This document shows, piece after piece, positions 1 to 7,339 of a DNA stretch of 36,124 nucleotides (position 1 is its first letter; every line of letters starts with the position of its first letter). Below the pieces are notes generated by a model. It saw only the letters and a program-made list of their open reading frames with translations. It was not told where the DNA came from and searched no databases. The position numbers and the translations under genes were made by a program. The stretch is from Prochlorococcus sp. AG-679-P15 (GTDB taxonomy: Bacteria > Cyanobacteriota > Cyanobacteriia > PCC-6307 > Cyanobiaceae), in assembly GCA_003210695.1 (NCBI GenBank), contig QCUW01000008.1, positions 1 to 36,124 on the forward strand, read 5' to 3'.

Positions 1-352
1 TAGAAGTACATTATCAATAAATGATTTTGAAGGTCTTAATGGGGAAAAACCTAATTTAAAAAAATCAAAAATCCAAGTTAATTCCGTAAGAGAAGATTTT
101 TCTTTTTCCAAAATTAGAACAAGTAAAAACACCATAGACGTTAGGGGAATGCGTGTTGATGAAGCAGAAATAATAATTGAAGAAAAGATGAGAAGGTTTC
201 ATGGACCGCTTTGGATAATTCATGGTATTGGAACTGGAAAATTAAAGAAAGGATTACGTCTTTGGTTATCGGGGTTGAATTATGTTGATAAAGTTGAAGA
301 TGCTGCAGATAATGAAGGTGGAGCTGGTTGCAGTATTGCGTGGATAAAATAA
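1..352 (+). CDS. mutS2: MutS2 C-terminal end with Smr domain (5' truncated by window)
   Basis: The open frame starts at base 2 with no start codon in view and runs to TAA at 350-352, so about 116 C-terminal residues of a longer protein are visible. The last ~75 residues are an Smr domain: the DVRGMRVDEAE motif is followed by HGIGTGKLKKGL, the usual Smr signature with its conserved HG-G-G loop. In bacteria an Smr domain at the end of a long protein directly upstream of obg is typical of MutS2, a MutS-family ATPase acting in recombination control or ribosome rescue rather than classical mismatch repair. The ATPase part lies outside the window, so assignment to MutS2 rests on the Smr tail and its position 40 bases before obg. 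Confidence 0.85.
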   Translation, partial: RSTLSINDFEGLNGEKPNLKKSKIQVNSVREDFSFSKIRTSKNTIDVRGMRVDEAEIIIEEKMRRFHGPLWIIHGIGTGKLKKGLRLWLSGLNYVDKVEDAADNEGGAGCSIAWIK

Positions 353-392
353 AATCTGTAAGTATCTAGAAAAATTATTAATAAATTTTTAA

Positions 393-1376
393 GTGCAATT
401 TATTGATCAAGCAAATATTATTCTCAAAGCTGGTAAGGGCGGTAATGGAATAGTTTCATTTAGGAGAGAAAAATTTGTTCCTGCTGGTGGACCTTCTGGA
501 GGTAATGGAGGAAAAGGAGGTTCAATAATCCTTATTGCTGATAATAATCTTCAAACACTTTTGGATTTTAAATTTAATAGAGAAATATTTGCTAAAGATG
601 GTTTCAAAGGTGGTCCAAATAAAAGAACTGGAGCTTCAGGGGAAAATACTTTCCTAAAAGTCCCTTGCGGTACTGAGGTTAGAGATGTAAATTCTGGTAT
701 TATTTTGGGAGACTTAACTGAAGATAAGCAAATTTTAACTGTTGCATATGGTGGTAAAGGTGGACATGGTAATGCTTACTATTTAAGTAATCAAAATAGA
801 GCACCTGAATCTTTTACTGAGGGCCAAGAAGGAGAGATATGGGAAGTGCAATTAGAATTAAAACTTCTTGCGGAGGTAGGGATTATAGGGCTCCCAAATG
901 CAGGAAAAAGTACTTTAATTTCTGTTTTATCATCAGCACGCCCTAAAATTGCAAACTATCCTTTTACAACTTTAATACCTAATTTAGGTGTAGTAAGAAA
1001 AGCTGATGGCAATGGATGCCTTTTCGCGGATATTCCTGGTTTAATATCTGGAGCAGCTGAAGGAATAGGTTTGGGTCATGATTTTTTAAGACATATTCAA
1101 AGAACCAAAATACTTATTCATTTGATTGATTCAATTGCAGAAAATCCTATTCATGACTATAAGATAATTGAACAAGAATTAAAACAATATGGCAAAGGTC
1201 TTTTAGATAAAAGAAGAATTATTGTACTTAATAAGAAGGAACTCGTAGATGTAAATTATTTGAAAACAATCACAAAAAAGTTAGAAAATTTATCTAAGAA
1301 AAAAGTTTTAGTTATTTCTTCATCTTTACGAGAAGGTTTATCTTCATTACTTTCTGAGGTTTGGGATCAGATTTAA
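393..1376 (+). CDS. obg: Obg/CgtA GTPase, ribosome assembly
   Basis: 327-residue Obg-family GTPase beginning at GTG. Residues 1-158 form the glycine-rich Obg fold (many GG pairs such as [12 protein letters not shown]). The G domain follows: G1 GLPNAGKS at 166-173, the YPFTTL switch I at 189-194, G3 DIPG at 213-216, G4 NKKE at 280-283, and G5 around SSSLREG near 309-315. The protein ends soon after G5, so the C-terminal OCT domain of some Obg proteins is absent. Obg binds the large ribosomal subunit during assembly and links growth to nucleotide state. It follows mutS2 by 40 bases and is probably co-transcribed with it. GTG is the only plausible start close to the conserved N-terminus (QFIDQANI). 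Confidence 0.97.
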   Translation: MQFIDQANIILKAGKGGNGIVSFRREKFVPAGGPSGGNGGKGGSIILIADNNLQTLLDFKFNREIFAKDGFKGGPNKRTGASGENTFLKVPCGTEVRDVNSGIILGDLTEDKQILTVAYGGKGGHGNAYYLSNQNRAPESFTEGQEGEIWEVQLELKLLAEVGIIGLPNAGKSTLISVLSSARPKIANYPFTTLIPNLGVVRKADGNGCLFADIPGLISGAAEGIGLGHDFLRHIQRTKILIHLIDSIAENPIHDYKIIEQELKQYGKGLLDKRRIIVLNKKELVDVNYLKTITKKLENLSKKKVLVISSSLREGLSSLLSEVWDQI

Positions 1377-1462
1377 TTTTTGGAGATATCTTTTTAAAAT
1401 TAAAAATACTTGATTTAATTTAAAATATTAGCCATAAATAATATATCGCCTTTAATAAACTT

Positions 1463-1645
1463 ATGAATTTTTATAGTTGCTTTGATCAAAAAGGAAAAAT
1501 AATAGCCAGGTGCCAGACCATCGAAGATATTGAAGTTCTAAAGAAAATGGGAAGGCCGATAGTGCAGGTAAAAGAAATGAAGAATGAAGAATCTGTGGTT
1601 TGTTCATTAACTGGAAGCCCATCTGATTTTAATATGGATTATTAA
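1463..1645 (+). CDS. Small conserved cyanobacterial protein, function unknown
   Basis: A 60-residue soluble protein with an ATG start. It begins MNFYSCFDQKGKIIARC and has no signal peptide or membrane segment. Three cysteines (positions 6, 17 and about 47) are spread without a metal-binding spacing. I recognise it only as the kind of short protein found in picocyanobacterial genomes and cannot name a family. It sits 86 bases after obg and is followed 20 bases later by a strong terminator, so it is the last gene of the mutS2-obg run or has its own promoter. Confidence 0.7.
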   Translation: MNFYSCFDQKGKIIARCQTIEDIEVLKKMGRPIVQVKEMKNEESVVCSLTGSPSDFNMDY

Positions 1646-1665
1646 TCAAAATAAAATATCAAATC

Positions 1666-1697
1666 AAAAAAAAAGGGCATTTTTGGCCCTTTTTTTT
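1666..1697. terminator. Bidirectional Rho-independent terminator between the 60-aa gene and cp12
   Basis: An A-tract, then AAGGGC, a short T-rich loop, GCCCTT and a long T-tract. The stem is flanked by A's on the left and T's on the right, so it can end transcription from both the plus-strand gene and the convergent cp12. Confidence 0.9.
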
Positions 1698-1717
1698 GCA
1701 TTTCTTAGGAATTGAAA

Positions 1718-1936
1718 TTAATCATCATAAACTAAGCATTCAGGTTCGTCTGGATTGGCATCACAGAACAACTCTAATGCATTTGGATCATGTTTATCTT
1801 CAGGATGATGATCCTTGTATTCTTCTAACTCCTTTAATTCTTCAGTTAAGTGTCTGACCTTTGGAAGATTACCCTGTTCTTTTGCAGAGGCGATTTCCGA
1901 TTGATCTTTTTTAATGTGTTCGTCAATGGATTTCAT
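1718..1936 (-). CDS. cp12: CP12 Calvin-cycle regulatory protein
   Basis: 72-residue CP12, the small flexible protein that joins glyceraldehyde-3-phosphate dehydrogenase and phosphoribulokinase into an inactive complex in the dark. The C-terminal half is diagnostic: DPNALELFCDANPDEPEC followed by LVYDD, with a redox cysteine pair at about 58 and 67. The middle EELKELEEYKDHH segment stands where other CP12s carry the AWD-VEEL core. No cysteines occur in the N-terminal half, so only one of the two usual redox pairs is present. The gene stands alone, converging on the shared terminator at 1666-1697. Family assignment is firm; reduced redox control is an inference. Confidence 0.93.
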   Translation of the reverse strand: MKSIDEHIKKDQSEIASAKEQGNLPKVRHLTEELKELEEYKDHHPEDKHDPNALELFCDANPDEPECLVYDD

Positions 1937-2066
1937 TTGCAGTTTTTCATACTTGAGTAGACATCTATAACATAGTTAATTTGAATTGATTGTGCATCAT
2001 CTATTAATAAGATTAGTGTTCATTACAACATGAAATTTATTAGTAAATAATTATTTTAAGATCAAT

Positions 2067-3014
2067 TTACTTGGGAATCGATATTATTATTTGCTTCAAT
2101 GAAGGGAGAATTGGGACAATTTTATTGGGGTTTAAAGGAAATAATGCTTTGTAATAATCCTTTTTCCATTCAGAATCAAAACATGTTTCAGAAACCTTAG
2201 ATAATTTAAAAAACTTTAATCTCCATTTCATAATGTTTTTAAAATCAGAAATTTCTTTTTCAGTACATTTAAAAAGGTTCCTATAAATTAATTCCCAACG
2301 AATAACTGTTGGGAATAAATAAATATCTGCATAACTCAATTCTTCTCCGCAAATCCAATTATCAAGGCTTTTATCCAACTTTTTTTCTATTTTGTTTAGA
2401 GCATTGAAAAGGCTTTTACTTGCTCTTTCATAAGATCTTTGATTTCTAGCAAACCCACATTTATAGACCCCATCATTTATGTCAGTTTGAATTGCATTCA
2501 ATAAATCTTGGTCACAATTATTTATTTTGAGTCTCCTTTGAAAGGAATCACCTTTTATCGAACATAATAAATTTACTATTTGGGAACTTTCATTAGATAA
2601 GATATTAATTTGATCATTTTGTAAATCAAATAATAATGGTAATGTCGATCTGAAAACATTATCTTGTGATCCTTTTTTATAAAATTCATTAAGACTTTTG
2701 CATCCTTTAAACTTTTCATTAAAAATCCATTGACCACTATTAATATCTGCTTCTAAAAAAATAACTTTAACTTGCTTAGATAGATTTCTAAGTTTATAGA
2801 CAAGTAAAGTTCTATGGCACCAAGGGCAAGAATTTCCTACTAACAAATATATTTGTTCACTATAGTTTTCAAAAGAATAAACTTTGTCTATTAGTATTCC
2901 TTTTGGACGCTTATAATTTCCGTGTATGTCAGATGGTGCGAAACCATCCATTAATTTTCCCCAAAACCAAAACCAGAATTTTTTGGAGAAATTAATAAGG
3001 TACTTATTTTTCAT
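2067..3014 (-). CDS. Glutathione S-transferase-like protein with CPWC motif
   Basis: 315-residue soluble protein of the thioredoxin-fold/GST superfamily. An N-terminal thioredoxin-like half contains CPWCHR at 63-68, where omega/xi-class GSTs have a single catalytic cysteine and glutaredoxins have CPYC. A helical C-terminal half includes WICGEELSYADIYLFPTVIRWE, the usual N-capping/hydrophobic-staple region of GST C-domains. The likely role is glutathione-dependent reduction or deglutathionylation; the substrate cannot be read from sequence. The start is ATG. The divergent aspartoacylase-like gene begins 25 bases away, so the promoters must be very close or overlap the coding regions. Confidence 0.75.
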   Translation of the reverse strand: MKNKYLINFSKKFWFWFWGKLMDGFAPSDIHGNYKRPKGILIDKVYSFENYSEQIYLLVGNSCPWCHRTLLVYKLRNLSKQVKVIFLEADINSGQWIFNEKFKGCKSLNEFYKKGSQDNVFRSTLPLLFDLQNDQINILSNESSQIVNLLCSIKGDSFQRRLKINNCDQDLLNAIQTDINDGVYKCGFARNQRSYERASKSLFNALNKIEKKLDKSLDNWICGEELSYADIYLFPTVIRWELIYRNLFKCTEKEISDFKNIMKWRLKFFKLSKVSETCFDSEWKKDYYKALFPLNPNKIVPILPSLKQIIISIPK

Positions 3015-3039
3015 AGGGCTTTAAATTTAAATTTTTAAA

Positions 3040-3936
3040 ATGACATTAAAAAAAATACTCATTGTTTCTGGAACTCATGGAAATGAAATTAATCCAGTTT
3101 GGGCTGTGAATCAATTTTGTAAACAGAACAATATTACTGATAAAAATATTGAATATAAATTTATAATAGGTAATCCTCTTGCCTTTAAAAAAGGTATTAG
3201 ATATATAGATACTGATTTAAATAGATCTTTCGACTTCAAAAAAAATTTAAACAAAACAAATTATGAGATTGATAGAGCAAATTTCTTAGCGGAAAACTTT
3301 GGTATTAATAGTTCTGAAACTTGTCAAATTGCTATTGATTTGCATACAACTACGGCAAATATGGGGACAAGTATTGTTATGTATGGAAGAAGAAATGTAG
3401 ATTTCTGCCTAGCAGCATTACTTCAAAATAAATTCGGTTTACCTATTTATTTACATGAAAATGATAAGAATCAAAAAGGATTTCTTGTAGAGGCATGGCC
3501 ATGTGGATTAGTAATTGAAATAGGTTCTGTCCCTCAAAATTTTTATGATCCAAATATTGTTAATAGATTTTTGATTATTATTAGTGATTTAAGAGATGAG
3601 ATAAATAAATTAAAAAATAATCTAATAAAACTTCCAAAAGAATTAATTGTTCACGTGCATCAAGGAAGTATTGATTATCCCAGAGAAAAAAATGGAAGTA
3701 TCAATGGAATTATTCATCCTGATAGAATAAATCAAGATTGGAAGCAAATAAAAAGAGGAGATCCTTTATTTTTAGATATAAATGGCAATTCTATTTTCTA
3801 CTTGGGCGATGCAGATATTTGTCCTGTTTTTATTGGAGAAGTTGCTTATAAGGAAAAGAATATTGCTATGAGTTATACAAAAAAAGAATTAATTTTTTCC
3901 TCTGAGGAATGGGTAAACGAATTTTTAGGTTTATAA
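3040..3936 (+). CDS. Aspartoacylase-like zinc carboxypeptidase-family hydrolase
   Basis: 298-residue member of the AspA/AstE (M14-like) superfamily, which removes acyl groups from N-acyl amino acids such as N-acetylaspartate. The zinc ligands are visible: H13 and E16 in SGTHGNE and H102 in IDLHTTT. Substrate-binding motifs are also present: RYIDTDLNRSF (54-64) and the general base E160 in LVIEIG. The length matches aspartoacylases of about 300 residues. The exact substrate is not certain; aspartoacylase is the closest match by motif spacing. It reads away from the GST-like gene and towards psbA, with 434 bases in between. Confidence 0.85.
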   Translation: MTLKKILIVSGTHGNEINPVWAVNQFCKQNNITDKNIEYKFIIGNPLAFKKGIRYIDTDLNRSFDFKKNLNKTNYEIDRANFLAENFGINSSETCQIAIDLHTTTANMGTSIVMYGRRNVDFCLAALLQNKFGLPIYLHENDKNQKGFLVEAWPCGLVIEIGSVPQNFYDPNIVNRFLIIISDLRDEINKLKNNLIKLPKELIVHVHQGSIDYPREKNGSINGIIHPDRINQDWKQIKRGDPLFLDINGNSIFYLGDADICPVFIGEVAYKEKNIAMSYTKKELIFSSEEWVNEFLGL

Positions 3937-4053
3937 ATTTATAAATGAAGATAATTATGTTTAAATTTACATAAGAATGTTTTATCTCTCTGATAAGTTT
4001 ATTTAATAGTTTGATTTATTTATTTTTTTATTAATGTAAGTATTTTAATTACC

Positions 4054-4182
4054 CTAAATTCTCGTGCTCCAATATACAACCGCCCCAAAACCCTCTAACT
4101 CCAGTCTTTTATGCCTAGCTTTTTCTGTAGATACAATCTCTTTAAATCGTTTTCCATCTAAGAGCCATTCAATAATTACCAA
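4054..4182 (-). CDS. Candidate 42-residue protein, antiparallel upstream of psbA, unknown function
   Basis: A minus-strand frame with TTG start (4180-4182) and TAG stop (4054-4056) encodes a charged protein beginning fM-VIIEWLLDGKRFKEI and ending GFGAVVYWSTRI. A GAGG stretch lies about 7 bases before the TTG and could be a ribosome binding site. The amino-acid mix is natural for a folded protein: two tryptophans, balanced charge, and a pattern of hydrophobic positions. The stretch has clearly higher GC than the spacer around it, as expected for coding DNA here. No ATG is available. It could alternatively be a decayed gene remnant or an antisense-type RNA. I cannot assign a family. Confidence 0.55.
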   Translation of the reverse strand: MVIIEWLLDGKRFKEIVSTEKARHKRLELEGFGAVVYWSTRI

Positions 4183-4270
4183 CTTTAAGCCTCAATACTA
4201 AATAAAATATTAAGATGCTCAAGCTTATTTCTGATCAACTTCAAAAAAATATTTACCAGTAGAAAAAGTT

Positions 4271-4302
4271 TTTACACATTTTTGGAGATTTTGGTCTAAA
4301 AT
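4271..4302 (+). promoter_or_regulatory. Candidate psbA promoter
   Basis: TTTACA at 4271-4276 and TCTAAA/TAAAAT at 4295-4302 form a plausible -35/-10 pair spaced 18-20 bases. This would put the transcript start near 4309 and give a leader of about 60 bases. A second TTTACA at 4333-4338 has no good -10 at a sensible distance from the start codon. Only a transcript-end map would settle this. Confidence 0.4.
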
Positions 4303-4310
4303 CTTTGGAG

Positions 4311-4335
4311 CGGATGTAAAAATCCGTTTTTATTT
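4311..4335 (+). promoter_or_regulatory. Terminator-like hairpin in the psbA leader
   Basis: CGGAT (4311-4315), a 6-base GTAAAA loop, ATCCG (4322-4326), then TTTTTATTT. This is a short stem followed by a T-run, the shape of an intrinsic terminator or attenuator, placed between the likely promoter and the psbA start. The stem is only five pairs, so it would be a weak terminator. Confidence 0.35.
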
Positions 4336-4339
4336 ACAC

Positions 4340-4355
4340 GTCTCAATTTCGAGAC
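4340..4355 (+). promoter_or_regulatory. Hairpin just upstream of the psbA start codon
   Basis: GTCTC (4340-4344) pairs with GAGAC (4351-4355) across an AATTTC loop, ending 15 bases before ATG. No Shine-Dalgarno sequence is seen in TACTTTACGAACTC before the start. A leader hairpin next to the initiation region fits post-transcriptional control of psbA, which is known in cyanobacteria and chloroplasts, but this specific element is inferred. Confidence 0.4.
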
Positions 4356-4370
4356 ATACTTTACGAACTC

Positions 4371-5453
4371 ATGACAACTATTCAGCAGCAGCGTTCTTCG
4401 CTGTTAAAAGGTTGGCCACAGTTTTGTGAGTGGGTAACATCAACTAACAACAGAATTTATGTTGGTTGGTTCGGCGTCTTAATGATTCCATGCCTACTTG
4501 CAGCAGCGGCTTGCTTCATCGTTGCATTCATCGCAGCACCACCAGTAGACATCGACGGAATTAGAGAGCCAGTTGCTGGTTCATTCCTATATGGAAACAA
4601 CATCATCTCAGGTGCAGTTGTTCCTTCTTCAAACGCTATTGGTCTACACTTCTACCCAATTTGGGAAGCAGCTACTGTAGATGAGTGGTTATACAACGGT
4701 GGTCCTTACCAGCTTGTAATATTCCACTTCCTAATTGGTATCTCAGCTTATATGGGAAGACAGTGGGAGCTTTCATACCGTTTAGGTATGCGTCCTTGGA
4801 TCTGTGTTGCATACTCTGCACCAGTTTCAGCAGCTTTCGCAGTATTTCTTGTATACCCATTCGGTCAAGGATCATTCTCTGACGGAATGCCTTTAGGTAT
4901 TTCTGGAACATTCAACTTCATGTTTGTTTTCCAGGCAGAGCACAACATTCTAATGCACCCATTCCATATGGCTGGTGTTGCTGGTATGTTCGGAGGATCT
5001 TTATTCTCAGCTATGCATGGTTCACTTGTTACTTCATCTCTAATCAGAGAAACAACTGAGACAGAATCTCAGAACTATGGTTACAAGTTCGGACAAGAAG
5101 AAGAAACATATAACATCGTTGCAGCTCATGGCTACTTCGGTCGTTTGATCTTCCAATATGCAAGTTTCAACAACAGCAGAAGTCTTCACTTCTTCCTAGC
5201 TGTATTCCCAGTTGTTTGTGTATGGTTAACTTCAATGGGTATCTGCACAATGGCATTCAACCTTAACGGTTTCAACTTCAACCAGTCAGTTGTTGATGCA
5301 AACGGTAAGATTGTTCCTACATGGGGTGACGTTCTTAACAGAGCAAACCTAGGTATGGAAGTAATGCATGAGCGTAACGCTCACAACTTCCCACTTGATC
5401 TAGCAGCAGCTGAGTCTACAACAGTAGCACTTACAGCTCCAGCTATCGGTTAA
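4371..5453 (+). CDS. psbA: Photosystem II reaction-centre protein D1
   Basis: 360-residue D1, the PSII core subunit that carries the P680 chlorophylls, pheophytin, QB site and most ligands of the manganese cluster. One extra N-terminal residue shifts numbering by +1 from the usual scheme. Visible residues are redox tyrosine Y162, Mn/Ca ligands D171, E190, H333, E334, D343 and the processed C-terminal A345, P680 ligand H199, iron ligands H216 and H273, and QB residues F256 and S265. The residue equivalent to 130 is Gln, as in the D1:1 type. Five membrane helices are expected. The gene uses many C-ending codons (TTC, AAC) unlike its AT-rich neighbours, a sign of very high expression. It has its own leader and terminator. 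Confidence 0.99.
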   Translation: MTTIQQQRSSLLKGWPQFCEWVTSTNNRIYVGWFGVLMIPCLLAAAACFIVAFIAAPPVDIDGIREPVAGSFLYGNNIISGAVVPSSNAIGLHFYPIWEAATVDEWLYNGGPYQLVIFHFLIGISAYMGRQWELSYRLGMRPWICVAYSAPVSAAFAVFLVYPFGQGSFSDGMPLGISGTFNFMFVFQAEHNILMHPFHMAGVAGMFGGSLFSAMHGSLVTSSLIRETTETESQNYGYKFGQEEETYNIVAAHGYFGRLIFQYASFNNSRSLHFFLAVFPVVCVWLTSMGICTMAFNLNGFNFNQSVVDANGKIVPTWGDVLNRANLGMEVMHERNAHNFPLDLAAAESTTVALTAPAIG

Positions 5454-5474
5454 GCTTAAAGTTCTTAAATTTAC

Positions 5475-5502
5475 AAGCCCCCTTTTTGGGGGCTTTTTTT
5501 TT
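5475..5502 (+). terminator. psbA Rho-independent terminator
   Basis: AAGCCCCC, a TTTTT loop, GGGGGCTT and an uninterrupted T-run. It lies 22 bases after the psbA stop and is the strongest hairpin in the window, consistent with psbA being a single-gene transcript. Confidence 0.95.
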
Positions 5503-5563
5503 GTTAAATTTTCAATTGGCTTCATATAATGGTTATATATAACTAAAACAATTTGATATTTCT

Positions 5564-6658
5564 ATGAGTAGTAGTTTTGGCAAAATTTTTCGTGTAAGTA
5601 CTTTTGGAGAATCTCATGGCGGAGCAGTTGGGGTGATTCTTGATGGTTGTCCTCCAAAGTTAAAAATAGATATTGAGCTTATACAAAATGAATTAGATAG
5701 AAGGAGACCTGGTCAAAGTAAAATTACAACTCCCAGAAAAGAAGAAGATAAATTAGAGATACTAAGTGGTTTAAAAGAAGGAATTACACTTGGAACACCA
5801 ATTGCAATGTTAGTTCGTAATAAAGATCAAAGACCAGGAGATTATAGTAATTTGGAGCAAGTGTTTAGGCCATCTCACGCAGATGGTACATATCATCTGA
5901 AGTATGGAATTCAAGCTAGCTCTGGAGGTGGTAGAGCTTCGGCAAGAGAAACTATAGGAAGAGTTGCCGCAGGCGCGATTGCAAAACAATTATTAAAAAC
6001 CTTATTTAATACTGAGATTCTTTCTTGGGTAAAACGTATACATGATATCGACTCACATATTAATAAAAATAAACTTTATCAAAGTAAAATTGATTCAAAT
6101 ATAGTTAGATGTCCTGATGAAAAAGTGGCTGCAAAAATGATCGAAAGAATAAAAGAATTACAGCAAGAAGGGGATTCTTGTGGAGGAGTTATTGAATGTT
6201 TAGTGAAAAATGTTCCATCAGGATTAGGTATGCCAGTATTTGATAAATTGGAAGCTGATCTAGCAAAGGCTTTGATGTCTTTGCCAGCTACTAAGGGCTT
6301 TGAAATAGGTTCAGGTTTTTTAGGAACTTATTTAAAAGGAAGTGAACATAATGATTCATTTATTGAGTCTGATGACAAAAATAAGCTTAAGACAACATCA
6401 AATAACTCAGGAGGGATACAGGGAGGCATAAGTAATGGAGAGAATATAGAAATGAAAATAGCTTTTAAACCGACAGCAACTATTGGGAAGGAACAGAAAA
6501 CTGTTAATGCTAATGGTGAAGAAGTATTAATGAAAGCCAAGGGGCGTCATGACCCATGTGTTTTGCCAAGAGCAGTTCCAATGGTTGATTCAATGGTAGC
6601 TCTTGTATTGGCAGACCACTTACTTCTCCATCACGCGCAATGCTCAATTATGAGATGA
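5564..6658 (+). CDS. aroC: Chorismate synthase
   Basis: 364-residue AroC, which converts 5-enolpyruvylshikimate-3-phosphate to chorismate using reduced FMN, the last shikimate step before aromatic amino acids and quinones. The three family signatures are present: GESHG near the N-terminus (residues 14-18), the [21 protein letters not shown] block in the first half, and the late FKPTATI...[17 protein letters not shown] region. Length is typical. It starts at ATG, 61 bases after the psbA terminator, and converges on the eda-like gene with only 9 bases between stops. Confidence 0.98.
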   Translation: MSSSFGKIFRVSTFGESHGGAVGVILDGCPPKLKIDIELIQNELDRRRPGQSKITTPRKEEDKLEILSGLKEGITLGTPIAMLVRNKDQRPGDYSNLEQVFRPSHADGTYHLKYGIQASSGGGRASARETIGRVAAGAIAKQLLKTLFNTEILSWVKRIHDIDSHINKNKLYQSKIDSNIVRCPDEKVAAKMIERIKELQQEGDSCGGVIECLVKNVPSGLGMPVFDKLEADLAKALMSLPATKGFEIGSGFLGTYLKGSEHNDSFIESDDKNKLKTTSNNSGGIQGGISNGENIEMKIAFKPTATIGKEQKTVNANGEEVLMKAKGRHDPCVLPRAVPMVDSMVALVLADHLLLHHAQCSIMR

Positions 6659-6667
6659 AAAAATTTT

Positions 6668-7339
6668 TTAATTCGATGTTTCTTTGAGCCACTCATATAT
6701 TTTTTGATCGATTCTTTTATTTTTAAAACCCTTCTCTCCAATTACAATAGCTTTATACCCTAATTTTTTATATAGCGGTAAATCAGATATAGATAAGCCT
6801 CCAGCTGCTATAAAATCTATATTTTTATATTTAGATATATTTATTAGTTCAATTTTTCCTTTGACTGGGTATATTTTGATTATTTTACAATTCAAATCTA
6901 TTGCTTCTTTTAGATCTTTTAAGTTTTTTATAGCTGGAATTAATAAGTGGTTTTTGGAATATGAATAATTTAAAAGATCTTTATCCCAAGATTTCATCAT
7001 TGAGTAATTTAGTCCAATTCTTATTGATTCATCTATTGACTTTTTGTTGATTATAGAAGCTGAGCCTAAATTAAGTTTTGGGAATTTTAATTTGAGATCT
7101 GATACATAGTAAATCCAGTTTTCATTATTAGACCAACTAATTTCAATATTTTCAAACCCTTCTTTTATTAAATTATCTATTTGCCTTTCAACTAATTCCC
7201 TGTATGAAGAATTTGTATAAATGTATTTAGTTGGTTTTATTAATAAAAAAAAAGATTTTAACCTTATTTTGTTAGAGAAAAAATCTATTTTACTTTTTAT
7301 ATCATTATCTGATTTTTTTAAATCAGATATAATTTGCAA
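6668..7339 (-). CDS. eda: KDPG/KHG aldolase-like protein (Eda family), diverged
   Basis: 223-residue TIM-barrel protein resembling 2-keto-3-deoxy-6-phosphogluconate aldolase, the lyase of the Entner-Doudoroff route that yields pyruvate and glyceraldehyde-3-phosphate. The Schiff-base lysine region is kept as IIKIYPVKG with K155, and the barrel end AAGGLSISDLPLY (178-190) is the phosphate-binding loop. The base glutamate is likely E66 in FENIEIS, but the family arginine four residues later is Ser70. The N-terminus is about 20 residues longer than E. coli Eda. Only a TTG start is available, and it overlaps the 3' end of ftsH by 17 bases, so translation may be coupled. The family is likely; the exact reaction is less certain. 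Confidence 0.7.
   Translation of the reverse strand: MQIISDLKKSDNDIKSKIDFFSNKIRLKSFFLLIKPTKYIYTNSSYRELVERQIDNLIKEGFENIEISWSNNENWIYYVSDLKLKFPKLNLGSASIINKKSIDESIRIGLNYSMMKSWDKDLLNYSYSKNHLLIPAIKNLKDLKEAIDLNCKIIKIYPVKGKIELINISKYKNIDFIAAGGLSISDLPLYKKLGYKAIVIGEKGFKNKRIDQKIYEWLKETSN

Larger units (their letters stand above)
3937..4370. other. 434-base spacer between the aspartoacylase-like gene and psbA
   Basis: Unusually long for this compact region. 3937-4050 is plain AT-rich sequence in which I see nothing clear. 4054-4182 is visibly richer in G and C and holds a minus-strand ORF. 4183-4260 is AT-rich. 4271-4370 carries the likely psbA promoter and leader with two hairpins. No tRNA or known small RNA was recognised. 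Confidence 0.8.

Noticed and set aside
4672-4911. Open frames on both strands inside psbA
   Set aside because: They lie wholly within the unmistakable D1 gene, have no family match or ribosome site, and arise from its unusual codon use.
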